Shown here: positions 7,790 to 17,072 of the stretch, piece by piece | How positions within the stretch are numbered: position 1 is the stretch's first letter | Layout: every line of letters begins with the position of its first letter | Assembly (NCBI GenBank): GCA_947488625.1 | Contig: CANKZR010000001.1 | Span: forward strand, 248,001-312,000 | DNA from: an uncultured Sphingomonadaceae bacterium | Lineage (GTDB): Bacteria; Pseudomonadota; Alphaproteobacteria; Sphingomonadales; Sphingomonadaceae | DNA: 64,000 bases | Direction of reading: 5' to 3' | The notes under the pieces: generated by a model | Database searches by the model: none | What the model was told of the DNA's origin: nothing | What the model saw: the letters and a program-made list of their open reading frames with translations, nothing else | Translations under genes and position numbers: made by a program

Positions 7790-8605
7790 TTACGTCTGGC
7801 AGTTGCCGCAGAACCAGGTGCTGCGTCCGCCTTGCGTGATACGGCGTATAATACCGTCGCCGCAGGTCAGGCAAGCTTCTCCCTCCCGGCCATAGACGAG
7901 AAAACGGGTGGCGAAATAGCCCAGCTCGCCATCGGGCGCGGCGTAATCACGCAAGGTGGAGCCACCATCGCGAATCGATTGTTCCAGCACGTCCCTGATT
8001 GCAGGCACCAGTCGCTCCAGGGCAGGTCGATAGACGCGCCCCCCTGCCTTGCGCGGATGGATGCCGACGCGGTGCAGCGCCTCGCATACATAGATATTGC
8101 CGAGGCCCGCCACCACGTGCTGGTCCAGCAGCAGCAGCTTGATCGCCTGCCTGCGCCCCTTGATGGCAGTTCGCAGGTGTTCGACGGTAAGGCCATCGCC
8201 CAATGGCTCCGGCCCCATCGCGGCAAAGGCGGGCCAGGTGTCCAGCGCGTCTGTTTCCACCAGGTCGACATAACCGAAACGACGCGGATCGTTCAGAGCA
8301 AAGCGATGGTCGGCAGTCTCGATCAGCAGGTGATCGTGCTTGTCCGGCATCTCGGGGTCGATCCGCCAGCGCCCGCTCATGCCGAGGTGAAAGATCATGG
8401 TCTGCGCGCGGTCTGTATTTATAAGGCCATATTTGGCGCGGCGGCCAAGCCCCGTAACGCGCGCGCCGGTCATTGCCTGTCCCAGCCCGTCGGGAAAGGG
8501 GAAGCGCATGTCGGGCCGCCCCAGCACGACGCGGGTCAGCCGCGCACCCTCAAGGTAGCGCGCCAATCCGCGCACGGTGGTTTCGACTTCGGGAAGCTCT
8601 GGCAT
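7790..8605 (-). CDS. mutM: formamidopyrimidine-DNA glycosylase
   Basis: Repairs 8-oxoguanine and FaPy lesions. The start at 8605 is fixed by chemistry: the mature enzyme must begin PELPEVET, with the N-terminal proline as nucleophile; an ATG further upstream would bury it. The 271 residues include the conserved Glu next to the nucleophile, LGMSGRW, the helix-two-turn-helix region and a C-terminal zinc finger, with Cys pairs CLTC and CGNC. It is divergent from ubiE over about 56 bases, so the two promoters share this short gap. Confidence 0.98.
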   Translation of the reverse strand: MPELPEVETTVRGLARYLEGARLTRVVLGRPDMRFPFPDGLGQAMTGARVTGLGRRAKYGLINTDRAQTMIFHLGMSGRWRIDPEMPDKHDHLLIETADHRFALNDPRRFGYVDLVETDALDTWPAFAAMGPEPLGDGLTVEHLRTAIKGRRQAIKLLLLDQHVVAGLGNIYVCEALHRVGIHPRKAGGRVYRPALERLVPAIRDVLEQSIRDGGSTLRDYAAPDGELGYFATRFLVYGREGEACLTCGDGIIRRITQGGRSTWFCGNCQT

Positions 8606-8661
8606 GACACGGGCCTTTATCACCCTTTGCGCAGCGGGCAATTGCCCCTAAGTGGTCAGCC

Positions 8662-9429
8662 ATGAACGACCCAGCAAGCCGCTCGATCAACGACCCCGTG
8701 AACGACACGGTCTCCTTCGGTTATGAAGACGTTGCACCGGAAGAGAAGACGCAGCGCGTGGGCGCGGTCTTTTCCAATGTCGCGCGCAAGTACGATATCA
8801 TGAACGATGCCATGTCGGGCGGTATGCACCGCTTGTGGAAAGACCAGTTCGTGCGCCGCGTGAAGCCGCAGCCGGGCGAGGCCATACTGGATATGGCAGG
8901 CGGCACCGGCGACATTGCTTTCCGCATGGCCGCGAAGGGCGCCGAAGTGGTGGTGGCCGACATCAATCAGGACATGCTGGACGTTGGCATAGAACGCGCG
9001 ATGGAACGCGGTCTCGCTGGTCTGTCGTGGTCGTGCCAGAATGCCGAGACGCTGACCTATCCTGACAGGCAGTTCGACGCCTACACCATCGTCTTCGGCA
9101 TTCGTAACGTGACCCATATCGACAAGGCGCTGGCCGAGGCGCACCGTGTGCTGAAATACGGCGGGCGATTCTATTGCATGGAGTTTTCCACCACCGAATG
9201 GCCGGGTTTCAAGGAACTATACGACGCCTATTCGCACAAGCTGATGCCGCAAATCGGCAAGGCAATTGCGGGCGACGAGGAAAGCTATCGCTATCTGGCC
9301 GAATCGATCCGCCGTTTTCCCAAGCCGCCCGAATTCGAGGCGATGATAAGGGATGCAGGCTTCGTGCGCACGCGAGTGGAAAAGATCCTGGGCGGCGCGG
9401 TGAATATCCATTCGGGCTGGAAAGTCTGA
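8662..9429 (+). CDS. ubiE: ubiquinone/menaquinone C-methyltransferase UbiE
   Basis: SAM-dependent C-methyltransferase of quinone biosynthesis. The 255 residues show FSNVARKYDIMNDAMSGGMH, the SAM-binding ILDMAGGTGDIAFRMA, the acidic loop VVVADINQDML, and FGIRNVTH followed by the family C-terminal IHSGWKV. It is followed after 4 bases by ubiB, so both are in one operon. In this lineage the product is expected to be ubiquinone. Confidence 0.98.
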   Translation: MNDPASRSINDPVNDTVSFGYEDVAPEEKTQRVGAVFSNVARKYDIMNDAMSGGMHRLWKDQFVRRVKPQPGEAILDMAGGTGDIAFRMAAKGAEVVVADINQDMLDVGIERAMERGLAGLSWSCQNAETLTYPDRQFDAYTIVFGIRNVTHIDKALAEAHRVLKYGGRFYCMEFSTTEWPGFKELYDAYSHKLMPQIGKAIAGDEESYRYLAESIRRFPKPPEFEAMIRDAGFVRTRVEKILGGAVNIHSGWKV

Positions 9430-9433
9430 CCGG

Positions 9434-10990
9434 GTGACACGTCCCGCAACGCATATCTGGCGGCTTCTGAAATGGGGGCGCATCCTTGCGCGTCACGGCG
9501 CCCTGCGCGGGATCGAGCGTGATCCCAATACGCCTGCGCCGGTAAAGCGCTTGTGCCGTGTTGCGCGTTTCGGCACGATCCAGCCGCAAGAGCCCGACTA
9601 TGCAGGGGCATTTCGCGATATCGGACCTGCCGCGATCAAGCTGGGGCAGACGCTGGCAACTCGTCCCGACCTTGTAGGCGACGAGGCAGCAAAGAACCTG
9701 CTGAGCCTGCAGGACAGCCTGCCGCCGGTGCCCTTCGCCGCGATCCGCAAGCAGATCGAGGACAGCTTCGAGCGGCCGCTGGAAGATATCTTCGCCGAAG
9801 TCGATCCCGACCCCGTGGGTGCTGCATCCATCGCACAGGTCCACAAAGGCGTGACGACAGAGGGGCGCACCGTCGCCATCAAGGTTCTGCGCCCTGGCAT
9901 CCGCGAGAAGTTCGAGCGTGACATCGCCACCTACGAATGGGCTGCGGCGCATCTGGAAGGCATGGGCGGCGAGGCCCGCCGCCTGCGCCCGCGGCTCACC
10001 ATTGCCAACTTCAAGCGCTGGACCAATTCGGAGCTGGATTTCCGGCGCGAAGCGGCCAGCGCGTCCGAACTGGCGGACGAGATGCGCAGCGTTGCAGGCT
10101 ATGCCATCCCCGGCATCGACTGGGACCGCACCAATGGCCGCGTGCTGACGATCGAATGGATCGACGGGGTCAAGATCAGCAATATGGAAGCGCTGATCGA
10201 AGGCGGGCAGGACATGCCCGATCTGGCCCGGCGGCTGGTGCTGGCCTTCCTGACGCAGGCGATCAGCGGCGGTTTCTTCCATGCCGACATGCACCAGGGA
10301 AACCTGTTCGTGAAAGCCGATGGGACCATCGTGGCCATCGATTTCGGGATCATGGGCCGGATTGACCGGCGCGCGCGGCAATGGCTGGCGGAAATTCTCT
10401 ACGGCCTGATCACCGGCAATTACAAACGCGTGGCCGAGATACACTTCGAGGCGCAATATGTGCCCAGTTATCACTCGGTAGACGAGTTCGCGACCGCGCT
10501 GCGCGCCGTGGGCGAGCCGATGCGCGGCAAGCCGGTGAGCGAGCTTTCCGTCGGGCAGATGCTGGACGGCCTGTTTGCCATCACCCGCGATTTCGACATG
10601 CAGACCCAGCCGCACCTCTTGTTGCTGCAAAAAACCATGGTGATGGTGGAAGGCATTGCCACCCAGCTTAATCCGCAGATCAACATGTGGGACGTATCGG
10701 CGCCTTTCGTGCGCAGCTGGATACGCGACGAGCTGGGTCCGGAAGCCGCGATTGCCGATCGCATCCGTACCGATGTGGATACCCTGCTTCGCATTCCCGA
10801 CCTCGTACGCCGGATAGAGGATCGCTTCCCCGCCAAAGGCGGCGCACCCGAAGCGCCGCCTTTGCCCGAAGTTGAACTGGTGTGGGAGCGCAAGCAGCGT
10901 GAAGGACGCGGCTGGATAGGCTATGTCGTCGCCGCCGCGCTGGGCGGGGTGGCCGTATGGGGGGCGACGCTAGCGGGCCTGATCGGCTAA
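9434..10990 (+). CDS. ubiB: UbiB family atypical kinase/ATPase for ubiquinone synthesis
   Basis: ADCK/ABC1-type protein required for ubiquinone biosynthesis, acting as an ATPase on the membrane-bound Coq complex. It starts with GTG four bases after the ubiE stop. The 518 residues carry the hallmark K.GQ motif (IKLGQTLATRPDLV), the alanine-rich loop AASIAQVHKG that replaces the kinase P-loop, VAIKVLRPG, the catalytic-type HADMHQGNLFV and IDFGIMGRI. A hydrophobic C-terminal helix anchors it to the inner membrane. Length and layout fit UbiB rather than a generic protein kinase. Confidence 0.97.
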   Translation: MTRPATHIWRLLKWGRILARHGALRGIERDPNTPAPVKRLCRVARFGTIQPQEPDYAGAFRDIGPAAIKLGQTLATRPDLVGDEAAKNLLSLQDSLPPVPFAAIRKQIEDSFERPLEDIFAEVDPDPVGAASIAQVHKGVTTEGRTVAIKVLRPGIREKFERDIATYEWAAAHLEGMGGEARRLRPRLTIANFKRWTNSELDFRREAASASELADEMRSVAGYAIPGIDWDRTNGRVLTIEWIDGVKISNMEALIEGGQDMPDLARRLVLAFLTQAISGGFFHADMHQGNLFVKADGTIVAIDFGIMGRIDRRARQWLAEILYGLITGNYKRVAEIHFEAQYVPSYHSVDEFATALRAVGEPMRGKPVSELSVGQMLDGLFAITRDFDMQTQPHLLLLQKTMVMVEGIATQLNPQINMWDVSAPFVRSWIRDELGPEAAIADRIRTDVDTLLRIPDLVRRIEDRFPAKGGAPEAPPLPEVELVWERKQREGRGWIGYVVAAALGGVAVWGATLAGLIG

Positions 10991-11051
10991 GGATTGGGGA
11001 AACCGCGCTGCACCGCTTGAGCCTGGCACCATCGCAGTCCAGACAATCGCC

Positions 11052-12149
11052 ATGACCAATCCGCTTAGATGGTGGGAGGACCTTGGGCGTCCGCTGGCGC
11101 GCCTGCCGCGATGGGCTGCTGCCGCGCTGCTGGCCCTGCTGGCGACGCTGATGGTGTGGAGTGCCGTTGCCACGGGGCCGGGCGGCACGGCTCCCAGCGC
11201 GCAGACAGAGGTCGAGGCTGACCGTTCCGGGGGCGATCTTGCCCTCTACGCGCGCATTTCGCAGCGCGTGGCCAACGGTGAAGACTATTACGTGGCTGCC
11301 CTGGATGAGCAGCGCTCCGGGGATTATCCCACGCGGCCCTTCGTCACGGTGCGTCTGCCCACCTTGTCATGGCTGCATGCCAGCATCGGCGTCGACGGCG
11401 TAAGGATGCTCGGCATGGTATTGCTGCTGGGCTGCATGTTCGGCCTGCACCAGCGGCTGCCGCTTACCATGCCAACTGCAGAACGCGTGGGTGCCCTGTT
11501 CATGCTGGCGCTGGGCGGCGCTGCGGTGGCGGCGCCGCAGTCCGGACTGGTGCATGAGGTGCTGGCAGGCTTGCTGCTGACCCTGGCTTTCACGCTTTAT
11601 ACGCCTTCGCGCTGGTGGCCCAGCCTGCTGGCGGCGGGGCTGGCGCTGGCGGTGCGCGAACTGGCCGCGCCTTTCGTTCTACTGTGGCTGGCCTTTGCAA
11701 TCGGCGATAAACGCTGGCGCGAAATTGCGGCGCTGTGTCTTCTTCTCACTCTCTTCGCGGCTGGCATGTATTTCCATTACCTTGGCGTGGAGGCGCAATC
11801 CCTGCCGGGTGATCCGGCGTCCCAAGGCTGGGACGGTTTGGCAGGCCTTGCCTTGCCGCTGCTGGCCCTATCGCGCCTTACCGCGCTGCTGGTGCTGCCC
11901 ACCGTGCTTGCCGCGCCGCTGGCGATCCTGCCGTTCGTGGGATGGCTGGGGCTGGGCGGGCGGATGGGACTGTTCGGCGTGCTATGGTTTGCCGGGTTCT
12001 TCACCGCGATGGCGCTATTCGCCCGGCCAGAGAATTTCTATTGGGTGCAGCTGACATTGCCCGCCTATATGGCAGGCATGGCCCTGGCCCCGCGCGCGAT
12101 CGTCGAATTGGGAAAAATATCTTTCGGGCAAAGGGAAAGGCAACCTTAA
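11052..12149 (+). CDS. polytopic membrane protein, possibly GT-C-like
   Basis: 365 residues with one N-terminal hydrophobic helix, a soluble segment of about 60 residues, and then roughly eight more hydrophobic helices. The soluble part holds ANGEDYYVAALDEQRSGDYP, which resembles the first periplasmic loop of GT-C glycosyltransferases and DUF2029-like proteins, where acidic residues sit near the first helix. No other family motif was recognised, so transferase activity is only a possibility. It lies between ubiB (61 bases upstream) and coaBC (50 bases downstream) in the same direction. Confidence 0.75.
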   Translation: MTNPLRWWEDLGRPLARLPRWAAAALLALLATLMVWSAVATGPGGTAPSAQTEVEADRSGGDLALYARISQRVANGEDYYVAALDEQRSGDYPTRPFVTVRLPTLSWLHASIGVDGVRMLGMVLLLGCMFGLHQRLPLTMPTAERVGALFMLALGGAAVAAPQSGLVHEVLAGLLLTLAFTLYTPSRWWPSLLAAGLALAVRELAAPFVLLWLAFAIGDKRWREIAALCLLLTLFAAGMYFHYLGVEAQSLPGDPASQGWDGLAGLALPLLALSRLTALLVLPTVLAAPLAILPFVGWLGLGGRMGLFGVLWFAGFFTAMALFARPENFYWVQLTLPAYMAGMALAPRAIVELGKISFGQRERQP

Positions 12150-12199
12150 CCAAGATTTGCCAAGACGCCCGCTTGGACTATTAGCGGGCTTTGTAACCG

Positions 12200-13939
12200 A
12201 TGCTTGAGCAGCGGATTGATGGTTTGGAACAGGAGGGACAGTCGACCAGTCCTAGAATCCTGCTTGTGGTGGGTGGCGGTATCGCTGCCTACAAGTCTTG
12301 TGAGCTCGTTCGCCTGATAGCCAAGGGCGGGGGCGAGACGAACTGTGTCCTCACCAATGGGGGCGCGCAATTCGTCACGCCCATGGCGCTGGCCGCGCTT
12401 TCGGGCAACCAGGTCCACACCTCGCTGTGGGATCTGAAGAACGAAGCCGAGATCGGCCATATCCAGCTATCGCGGGAAGCGGACCTCGTGGTAGTCTGTC
12501 CCGCGACTGCAGACCTGATGGCGAAGATGAATGCCGGCATCGCCGATGATCTGGCCACCACGCTGATTCTCGCCACGGACAAGCCCGTACTGACCGTTCC
12601 AGCCATGAACGTGAAGATGTGGGAGCATCCCGCCACGCAGCGCAACATCGAGAATTTGCGCGATTCCGGTGTGCGGGTGATGACGCCCGACGAGGGCGCG
12701 ATGGCCTGCGGAGAATTTGGCCCCGGTCGCCTGCCCGACCCCGAAATGGTGTGGCTGGAAATCGCCGACATGCTGGGCCTTGATCCCGGTATCGCGGGAC
12801 AGGATATCGAGGACTACCTGCGCGCCGTGGAAGCGGGTGCGGAGGAGGAAGATTTCGAAGACGACAAGTTCGGCGACGATCATCCCGGCGGGCTAGCCGG
12901 AATGCTGGCCAGCATCATTCCGCGCTCCAACCCGCGCAAGATCGAGGATGACGAAGTCACCTTCGACGGCGAAAAATTGGAAGACGGCGAGCTTGAAGGC
13001 GAAGAGGCGCTGGGCGACGGTCCGGACCTGCCGGAGCCTGATTACACTGGCGTCGAACACCTGATGGCGACCAAGGGCAAGGCCAAGGCCGCCCCGCCGA
13101 CCGATCGCGAAGCCATCAACCACGAAGTCAACGCGCGTCAGGAGGCTCCGCAACCATTCGAGGGCGAGGAGGCCGCGGCCCCGGTCAATCCGCTGGAGCC
13201 GGGGCATGTGCAATCGCCTGAACTCGATCCGATCGACACCTTCGATCCGCTTGCCGGGCAGCCTGGTTTCGAGGACGCTATCGAGCATCGCCCGCTGTAC
13301 GGGAAACATATCCTTGTCACCGCCGGGCCAACGCACGAGCCGATCGACCCCGTGCGCTATCTGGCCAACCGTTCCAGCGGAAAGCAGGGCTTTGCCATCG
13401 CCGCCGCCGCTGCGGCCGCCGGGGCCAGGGTGACGCTGGTGGCTGGCCCGGTTCATCTGCGCACGCCCTTGGGGGTGGAACGTATCGACGTGGAAAGCGC
13501 CGAGGACATGGCCCGCGCCGTGCGCGAGACGCTGCCGGTCGATGCCGCTGTCATGGTGGCCGCTGTCGCCGACTGGCGCACGCGCGACTACAACGACATC
13601 AAGATCAAGAAGCGCGGCTCTGCCCCGCCAGCGCTGGTGCTGTCCGAGAATCCCGATATTCTCGCCAGCGTGGCCGCCAATCCCAAGCGGCCCGACCTGC
13701 TGATCGGCTTTGCTGCGGAAACCAATGATGTGGTCGACAATGCCCGCAAGAAGCGCAAGAGCAAAGGCGTCGACTGGATCGTCGCGAATGACGTGTCGGG
13801 CGAAGTGATGGGCGGTGACGACAACCAGGTCCACCTTGTGAAGGAAGGCAAGGTGGAGCACTGGGATCCGATGACGAAACAGGATGTGGCCACGAAACTG
13901 GTCGAGGAAATGGCTGCAAAGTTGACTGCCGATGACTGA
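12200..13939 (+). CDS. coaBC: bifunctional coenzyme A synthesis protein CoaBC with long acidic insert
   Basis: Makes 4'-phosphopantetheine from 4'-phosphopantothenate by adding and then decarboxylating cysteine. The CoaC flavoprotein half (about residues 18-200) shows GGGIAAYKS, His87 in [10 protein letters not shown], the [11 protein letters not shown] form of [17 protein letters not shown] and Cys170 in [10 protein letters not shown]. The CoaB half (about 366-579) begins [16 protein letters not shown] and includes RSSGKQGFA and AAVADWR. Between them lies an insert of about 165 residues, rich in Asp, Glu and Pro, absent from the usual protein of about 400 residues. The last 8 bases overlap dut. 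Confidence 0.96.
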   Translation: MLEQRIDGLEQEGQSTSPRILLVVGGGIAAYKSCELVRLIAKGGGETNCVLTNGGAQFVTPMALAALSGNQVHTSLWDLKNEAEIGHIQLSREADLVVVCPATADLMAKMNAGIADDLATTLILATDKPVLTVPAMNVKMWEHPATQRNIENLRDSGVRVMTPDEGAMACGEFGPGRLPDPEMVWLEIADMLGLDPGIAGQDIEDYLRAVEAGAEEEDFEDDKFGDDHPGGLAGMLASIIPRSNPRKIEDDEVTFDGEKLEDGELEGEEALGDGPDLPEPDYTGVEHLMATKGKAKAAPPTDREAINHEVNARQEAPQPFEGEEAAAPVNPLEPGHVQSPELDPIDTFDPLAGQPGFEDAIEHRPLYGKHILVTAGPTHEPIDPVRYLANRSSGKQGFAIAAAAAAAGARVTLVAGPVHLRTPLGVERIDVESAEDMARAVRETLPVDAAVMVAAVADWRTRDYNDIKIKKRGSAPPALVLSENPDILASVAANPKRPDLLIGFAAETNDVVDNARKKRKSKGVDWIVANDVSGEVMGGDDNQVHLVKEGKVEHWDPMTKQDVATKLVEEMAAKLTADD

Positions 13940-14390
13940 TCGCGTGCCGGTTAAGCTGAAGCGCCTGCCGCACGGTCATGGACTGGATCTGCCCGCCTAT
14001 GCCACGCAGGGCGCAGCGGGCATGGATGTGGTTGCGGCAGAGAATATCACGCTGCGCCCCGGATCGCGCCATGCGGTGGCCACGGGCTTTGCCGTGGCAA
14101 TCCCTCAGGGATACGAAATTCAGGTGCGCCCCCGTTCGGGGCTGGCGCTGAAGCACGGCATTACGGTGCCCAACACGCCCGGCACGATCGACAGCGACTA
14201 TCGCGGCGAGTTGAAGGTCATCATGATCAACCTTTCGGACGACAATTTCCCCATCCAGCGCGGCGACCGGATTGCCCAGCTGGTGCTGGCGCCGGTGACG
14301 GTGGCCGGATGGGAAGAGGTGGAAGACCTTGATGAAACCGCGCGCGGCGCAGGCGGCTTCGGTTCTACCGGAGGGCACCAAGCGCTTTAG
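13932..14390 (+). CDS. dut: deoxyuridine 5'-triphosphate nucleotidohydrolase
   Basis: Hydrolyses dUTP to dUMP, keeping uracil out of DNA and feeding thymidylate synthesis. All five motifs of the trimeric enzyme are present in 152 residues: [44 protein letters not shown] and the C-terminal [10 protein letters not shown]. It overlaps the end of coaBC by 8 bases, so translation is coupled. The coaBC-dut pair is conserved in many proteobacteria. It is convergent with the next membrane protein gene, with a 4-base overlap of stops. Confidence 0.98.
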   Translation: MTDRVPVKLKRLPHGHGLDLPAYATQGAAGMDVVAAENITLRPGSRHAVATGFAVAIPQGYEIQVRPRSGLALKHGITVPNTPGTIDSDYRGELKVIMINLSDDNFPIQRGDRIAQLVLAPVTVAGWEEVEDLDETARGAGGFGSTGGHQAL

Positions 14391-14968
14391 GTATTCCGCA
14401 TCGCTTCGGTGCGGGCCTCGGCTCGGGCCATGCTGTGAAAAGATAGCGAGGCGGCGAACCACAGGGCCGCGAGCAGGGCAAGCACGCCCCACTCCACGTC
14501 ATGGCCCGGCATGATTCGCTGCGCCGCCAGTCCCAGTGCCAACTGGCTGACGGCGAGAATCCCCGTGATCGTCGCCATCGCGCGTGGCCGAAACCGCAGG
14601 AGGATAGAGGCTACGATTGCCATCGCGAGTAGCGTGAAGAAGCGCGGGTTGATCGACGCATCCTCGTCGCCGATAATTCCGACCGCCAGGTTGCTCCATA
14701 CGGTGAAGAAGGCGGCAAAGATGGCGAGGGCAAATCCAATCAGGTGTTGCCAGCTGCGTGCCAGCCTTAGTCCGCCTTCCGCTGCCAGACCGGTTATCAG
14801 CAGAATAACTGTCGCCATCGCGAAATCGCCGGTTGTCCAGTCGACCTCATCGGAAAATTGCATGGCAATGGCCGGCAGGGCCAGAAGCGCGGCAGCCGTG
14901 CTCCACCCGGCGATGCGCCAGCCGATCAGCCGCTGGTGAAAGGGAGTATCGTCGGTGGTTCGTGTCAT
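14387..14968 (-). CDS. integral membrane protein of unknown function
   Basis: 193 residues with about six hydrophobic helices, after a short charged N-terminus and the segment [12 protein letters not shown]. An acidic loop, [14 protein letters not shown], separates helices 1 and 2, and another loop carries [12 protein letters not shown]. The C-terminus is polar and ends in the cytoplasm or periplasm without a known domain. The family was not recognised. It is divergent from the wHTH membrane regulator at 15098, with about 130 bases between them, so the two could share regulation; that is an inference from position only. Confidence 0.8.
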   Translation of the reverse strand: MTRTTDDTPFHQRLIGWRIAGWSTAAALLALPAIAMQFSDEVDWTTGDFAMATVILLITGLAAEGGLRLARSWQHLIGFALAIFAAFFTVWSNLAVGIIGDEDASINPRFFTLLAMAIVASILLRFRPRAMATITGILAVSQLALGLAAQRIMPGHDVEWGVLALLAALWFAASLSFHSMARAEARTEAMRNT

Positions 14969-15097
14969 GGTCTAAATCCTGTCGCTGTCATGGCCACCTT
15001 GATGCGCCATTACGCGGGTGACCGGCATGAGGAATTCGTGAGCAATGGCTGAAAACCTTCCGCTTGTTCGCAAGACGGAATAAGACCGTCACCCACG

Positions 15098-16183
15098 ATG
15101 CAAGACGAACCGCCCATCCTTCATTTCGAGCCATTCACGCTGGACCGCGCCAACCGTCGCCTTATGCGCGAGGGGGATGAGATGGACATCGGCAGCCGCT
15201 ATTTCGATGCGCTGGTGCTGCTGGTGGAAGCCCGCGGCGCGCTTGTTACGAAAGACCGCTTCATGGAGGAAGTGTGGCGCGGCGTGCCTGTGACGGACGA
15301 GGCGCTGACGCAATGTATCCGCTCCTTGCGCCGCGCGCTGGACGACGACGCTGCACGTCCGCGCTACATCGCCACCGTTCCCAAGCATGGCTATCGCTTC
15401 GTCGGCACGCTGGATGACGGGGAACCCGCCGTTGCAACTGCACCGGCTGATCCTGTGCCTGCCCTGGGTCCGGCGGGGCGGCTGGCGGCAGCTTCTACCA
15501 TCGGCGGCGCGGTGGCAGGGTTGCTGGGCGGGGTATTTTACGCCGCCATCCTCGCATCGACCGCGGGCGAGCAAGGGAGCGCGGTTTTCCTCACCATCGT
15601 CTCGCTATGCCTGGTGGTGGGCGTGCTGGGCGGGGCGAGTGTCGGCATTGGCATGGCGCTTTTTTACGCTTCGCGCGGGTTAGGTGCCGCCATGCTGATC
15701 GCGGGCGGGGGCGCGGGCGGCCTGGTGATGGGGGCGCTGGGCAGGGTGATAGGTCTGGATCTCTTCCATGTGCTGGCAAGCGTCGGCCTCGGCCCCGTTA
15801 CCGGCATGCTGGAAGGCGCAATCATCGGGATGCTGGCGGGCGGTGGCTGTGCACTTGCCTTGCGACATGGCAGGATAAGCGGCGGCATCCTGGCCGCGCT
15901 GCTGGGTGCAGCCGGTGGCACAATATTGGCGCTTGCGGGCGGGCGATTGATGGCAGGCAGCCTCGTGCTGCTGGATCGCTCGCTCGATGGCTCCCGCTTG
16001 CGACTGGACGCGATGGGAGCGATGTTTGGCGAAAGCAATTTCGGTACGACCAGCCTCGCGATCAGCGCTGCTGTAGAAGCGGCGGTTTTCGTCACCTGCG
16101 TGGCACTGGCGGTGCAGCGCGTGGGTTGGGTGCAAAAGGAAAAGGCGGCGCCTCGCGACACCGCCCTTTCCGATTTCAGGTAG
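15098..16183 (+). CDS. membrane-bound OmpR-type winged-helix regulator with Gly-rich membrane domain
   Basis: 361 residues. Residues 1-105 form an OmpR/PhoB-type winged helix: FDALVLLVEARGALVTKDRF, VWRGVPVTDEALTQCIRSLR and the wing ATVPKHGYRFVG. This is the CadC-like DNA-binding module without a receiver domain. A Pro/Ala linker follows, and then residues 125-345 hold about seven very glycine- and alanine-rich hydrophobic helices (for example GGAGGLVMGALGRVIG). The layout suggests a one-component regulator tethered to the inner membrane and sensing through the membrane part. CadC itself has one helix and a periplasmic domain, so this is a different architecture. Target and signal are unknown. 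Confidence 0.85.
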   Translation: MQDEPPILHFEPFTLDRANRRLMREGDEMDIGSRYFDALVLLVEARGALVTKDRFMEEVWRGVPVTDEALTQCIRSLRRALDDDAARPRYIATVPKHGYRFVGTLDDGEPAVATAPADPVPALGPAGRLAAASTIGGAVAGLLGGVFYAAILASTAGEQGSAVFLTIVSLCLVVGVLGGASVGIGMALFYASRGLGAAMLIAGGGAGGLVMGALGRVIGLDLFHVLASVGLGPVTGMLEGAIIGMLAGGGCALALRHGRISGGILAALLGAAGGTILALAGGRLMAGSLVLLDRSLDGSRLRLDAMGAMFGESNFGTTSLAISAAVEAAVFVTCVALAVQRVGWVQKEKAAPRDTALSDFR

Positions 16184-16190
16184 CTAACAC

Positions 16191-16913
16191 TTACCGCTCG
16201 TCGCGACGTACCGGCTGGTCTTCGGGCGCGATGGAAATGCGTACGGTTTCGCCCGAGTTACCGGGAAAATCGGTGAACATCGCCTCTACCAGATTGGGCA
16301 CGAGGTACTGCAAACGGTCGGAGGTGGAGGCCGCTTCGGCCTTGCCCTCGAACAGGCGCTCACCCGTGGAAGCATCGTCGATCTTCAGGTCGATGCCACT
16401 GGTGTAGACGGTGTAGCTGGAAATGTCCGGACCACGGCTGAAGAACGGATCGTGCCAGCCATAACCCCAGGCGCGATCGCGAACGTAGGCGACGCGGGTG
16501 TTGCCGCGGCGATCACGGAAGACCACCGGACGGGTATAGCTGCGCCACGGACTGTAGAACGGATCACGATAGCCGTACCCAAAGCCGGTGGAGCGGACCC
16601 GTTCGCGGCCATCATCCACGCCGTAGTCGAAGCGCACCAGCAAGGTGGCATCTTCGGCAGAGGCGGCCTGAACATAGCCAAGCTGCGCCATCTCTTCTTC
16701 GACCTCGTCCGCGTAGAGCGAGAATTCAAGACCGCCAGCGAGGGCGGGATCATCGGCGACGACGAAGAAGCTCTGACCCTGCGGCGCAGGTAACTGGCTT
16801 TCAAAGCGCGATACATCGGCGCGGAACGGCGTGGCGCAGGCAGCAAGGCCCAGCGCGATGGCAGGCACGGCGGCCAGCTTTGCACCTTTCATGGAAAACA
16901 GGGATTTCATCAT
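16191..16913 (-). CDS. DUF4136-like lipoprotein
   Basis: 240 residues from the first of two tandem ATG codons at 16913, preceded by GAGAGAG at good spacing. A signal peptide with lipobox ends LGLAAC, so the mature protein is lipid-anchored, probably to the outer membrane. The mature part begins with the DUF4136 pattern: an early strand, F...LPAPQGQSFFVV, a helix with EEEMAQLGYV, and ATLLVRFDYGV. A Tyr/Phe/Gly/Pro-rich stretch, GYGYRDPFYSPW, occupies the centre. Function is unknown for the family. It is convergent with the membrane regulator, 7 bases apart. Confidence 0.82.
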   Translation of the reverse strand: MMKSLFSMKGAKLAAVPAIALGLAACATPFRADVSRFESQLPAPQGQSFFVVADDPALAGGLEFSLYADEVEEEMAQLGYVQAASAEDATLLVRFDYGVDDGRERVRSTGFGYGYRDPFYSPWRSYTRPVVFRDRRGNTRVAYVRDRAWGYGWHDPFFSRGPDISSYTVYTSGIDLKIDDASTGERLFEGKAEAASTSDRLQYLVPNLVEAMFTDFPGNSGETVRISIAPEDQPVRRDER

Positions 16914-17072
16914 GACAAACTCTCTCAATTGCAAAGGTAGCGCGCGAGGCTCCTTCCGCTCCAACGCGCATGAATTTCTGCGATAATCAGTGCAATAGCA
17001 AGGACAGAGTGAACTGAAGTTGAACTGCATGAGGGCAAAAACGCAGCAATTTCAGTGAGATTGCCTGAAAAA

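Noticed and set aside
9209-10630. Open frame of 473 codons on the minus strand opposite ubiE and ubiB
   Set aside because: It spans two genes with clear signatures on the plus strand.
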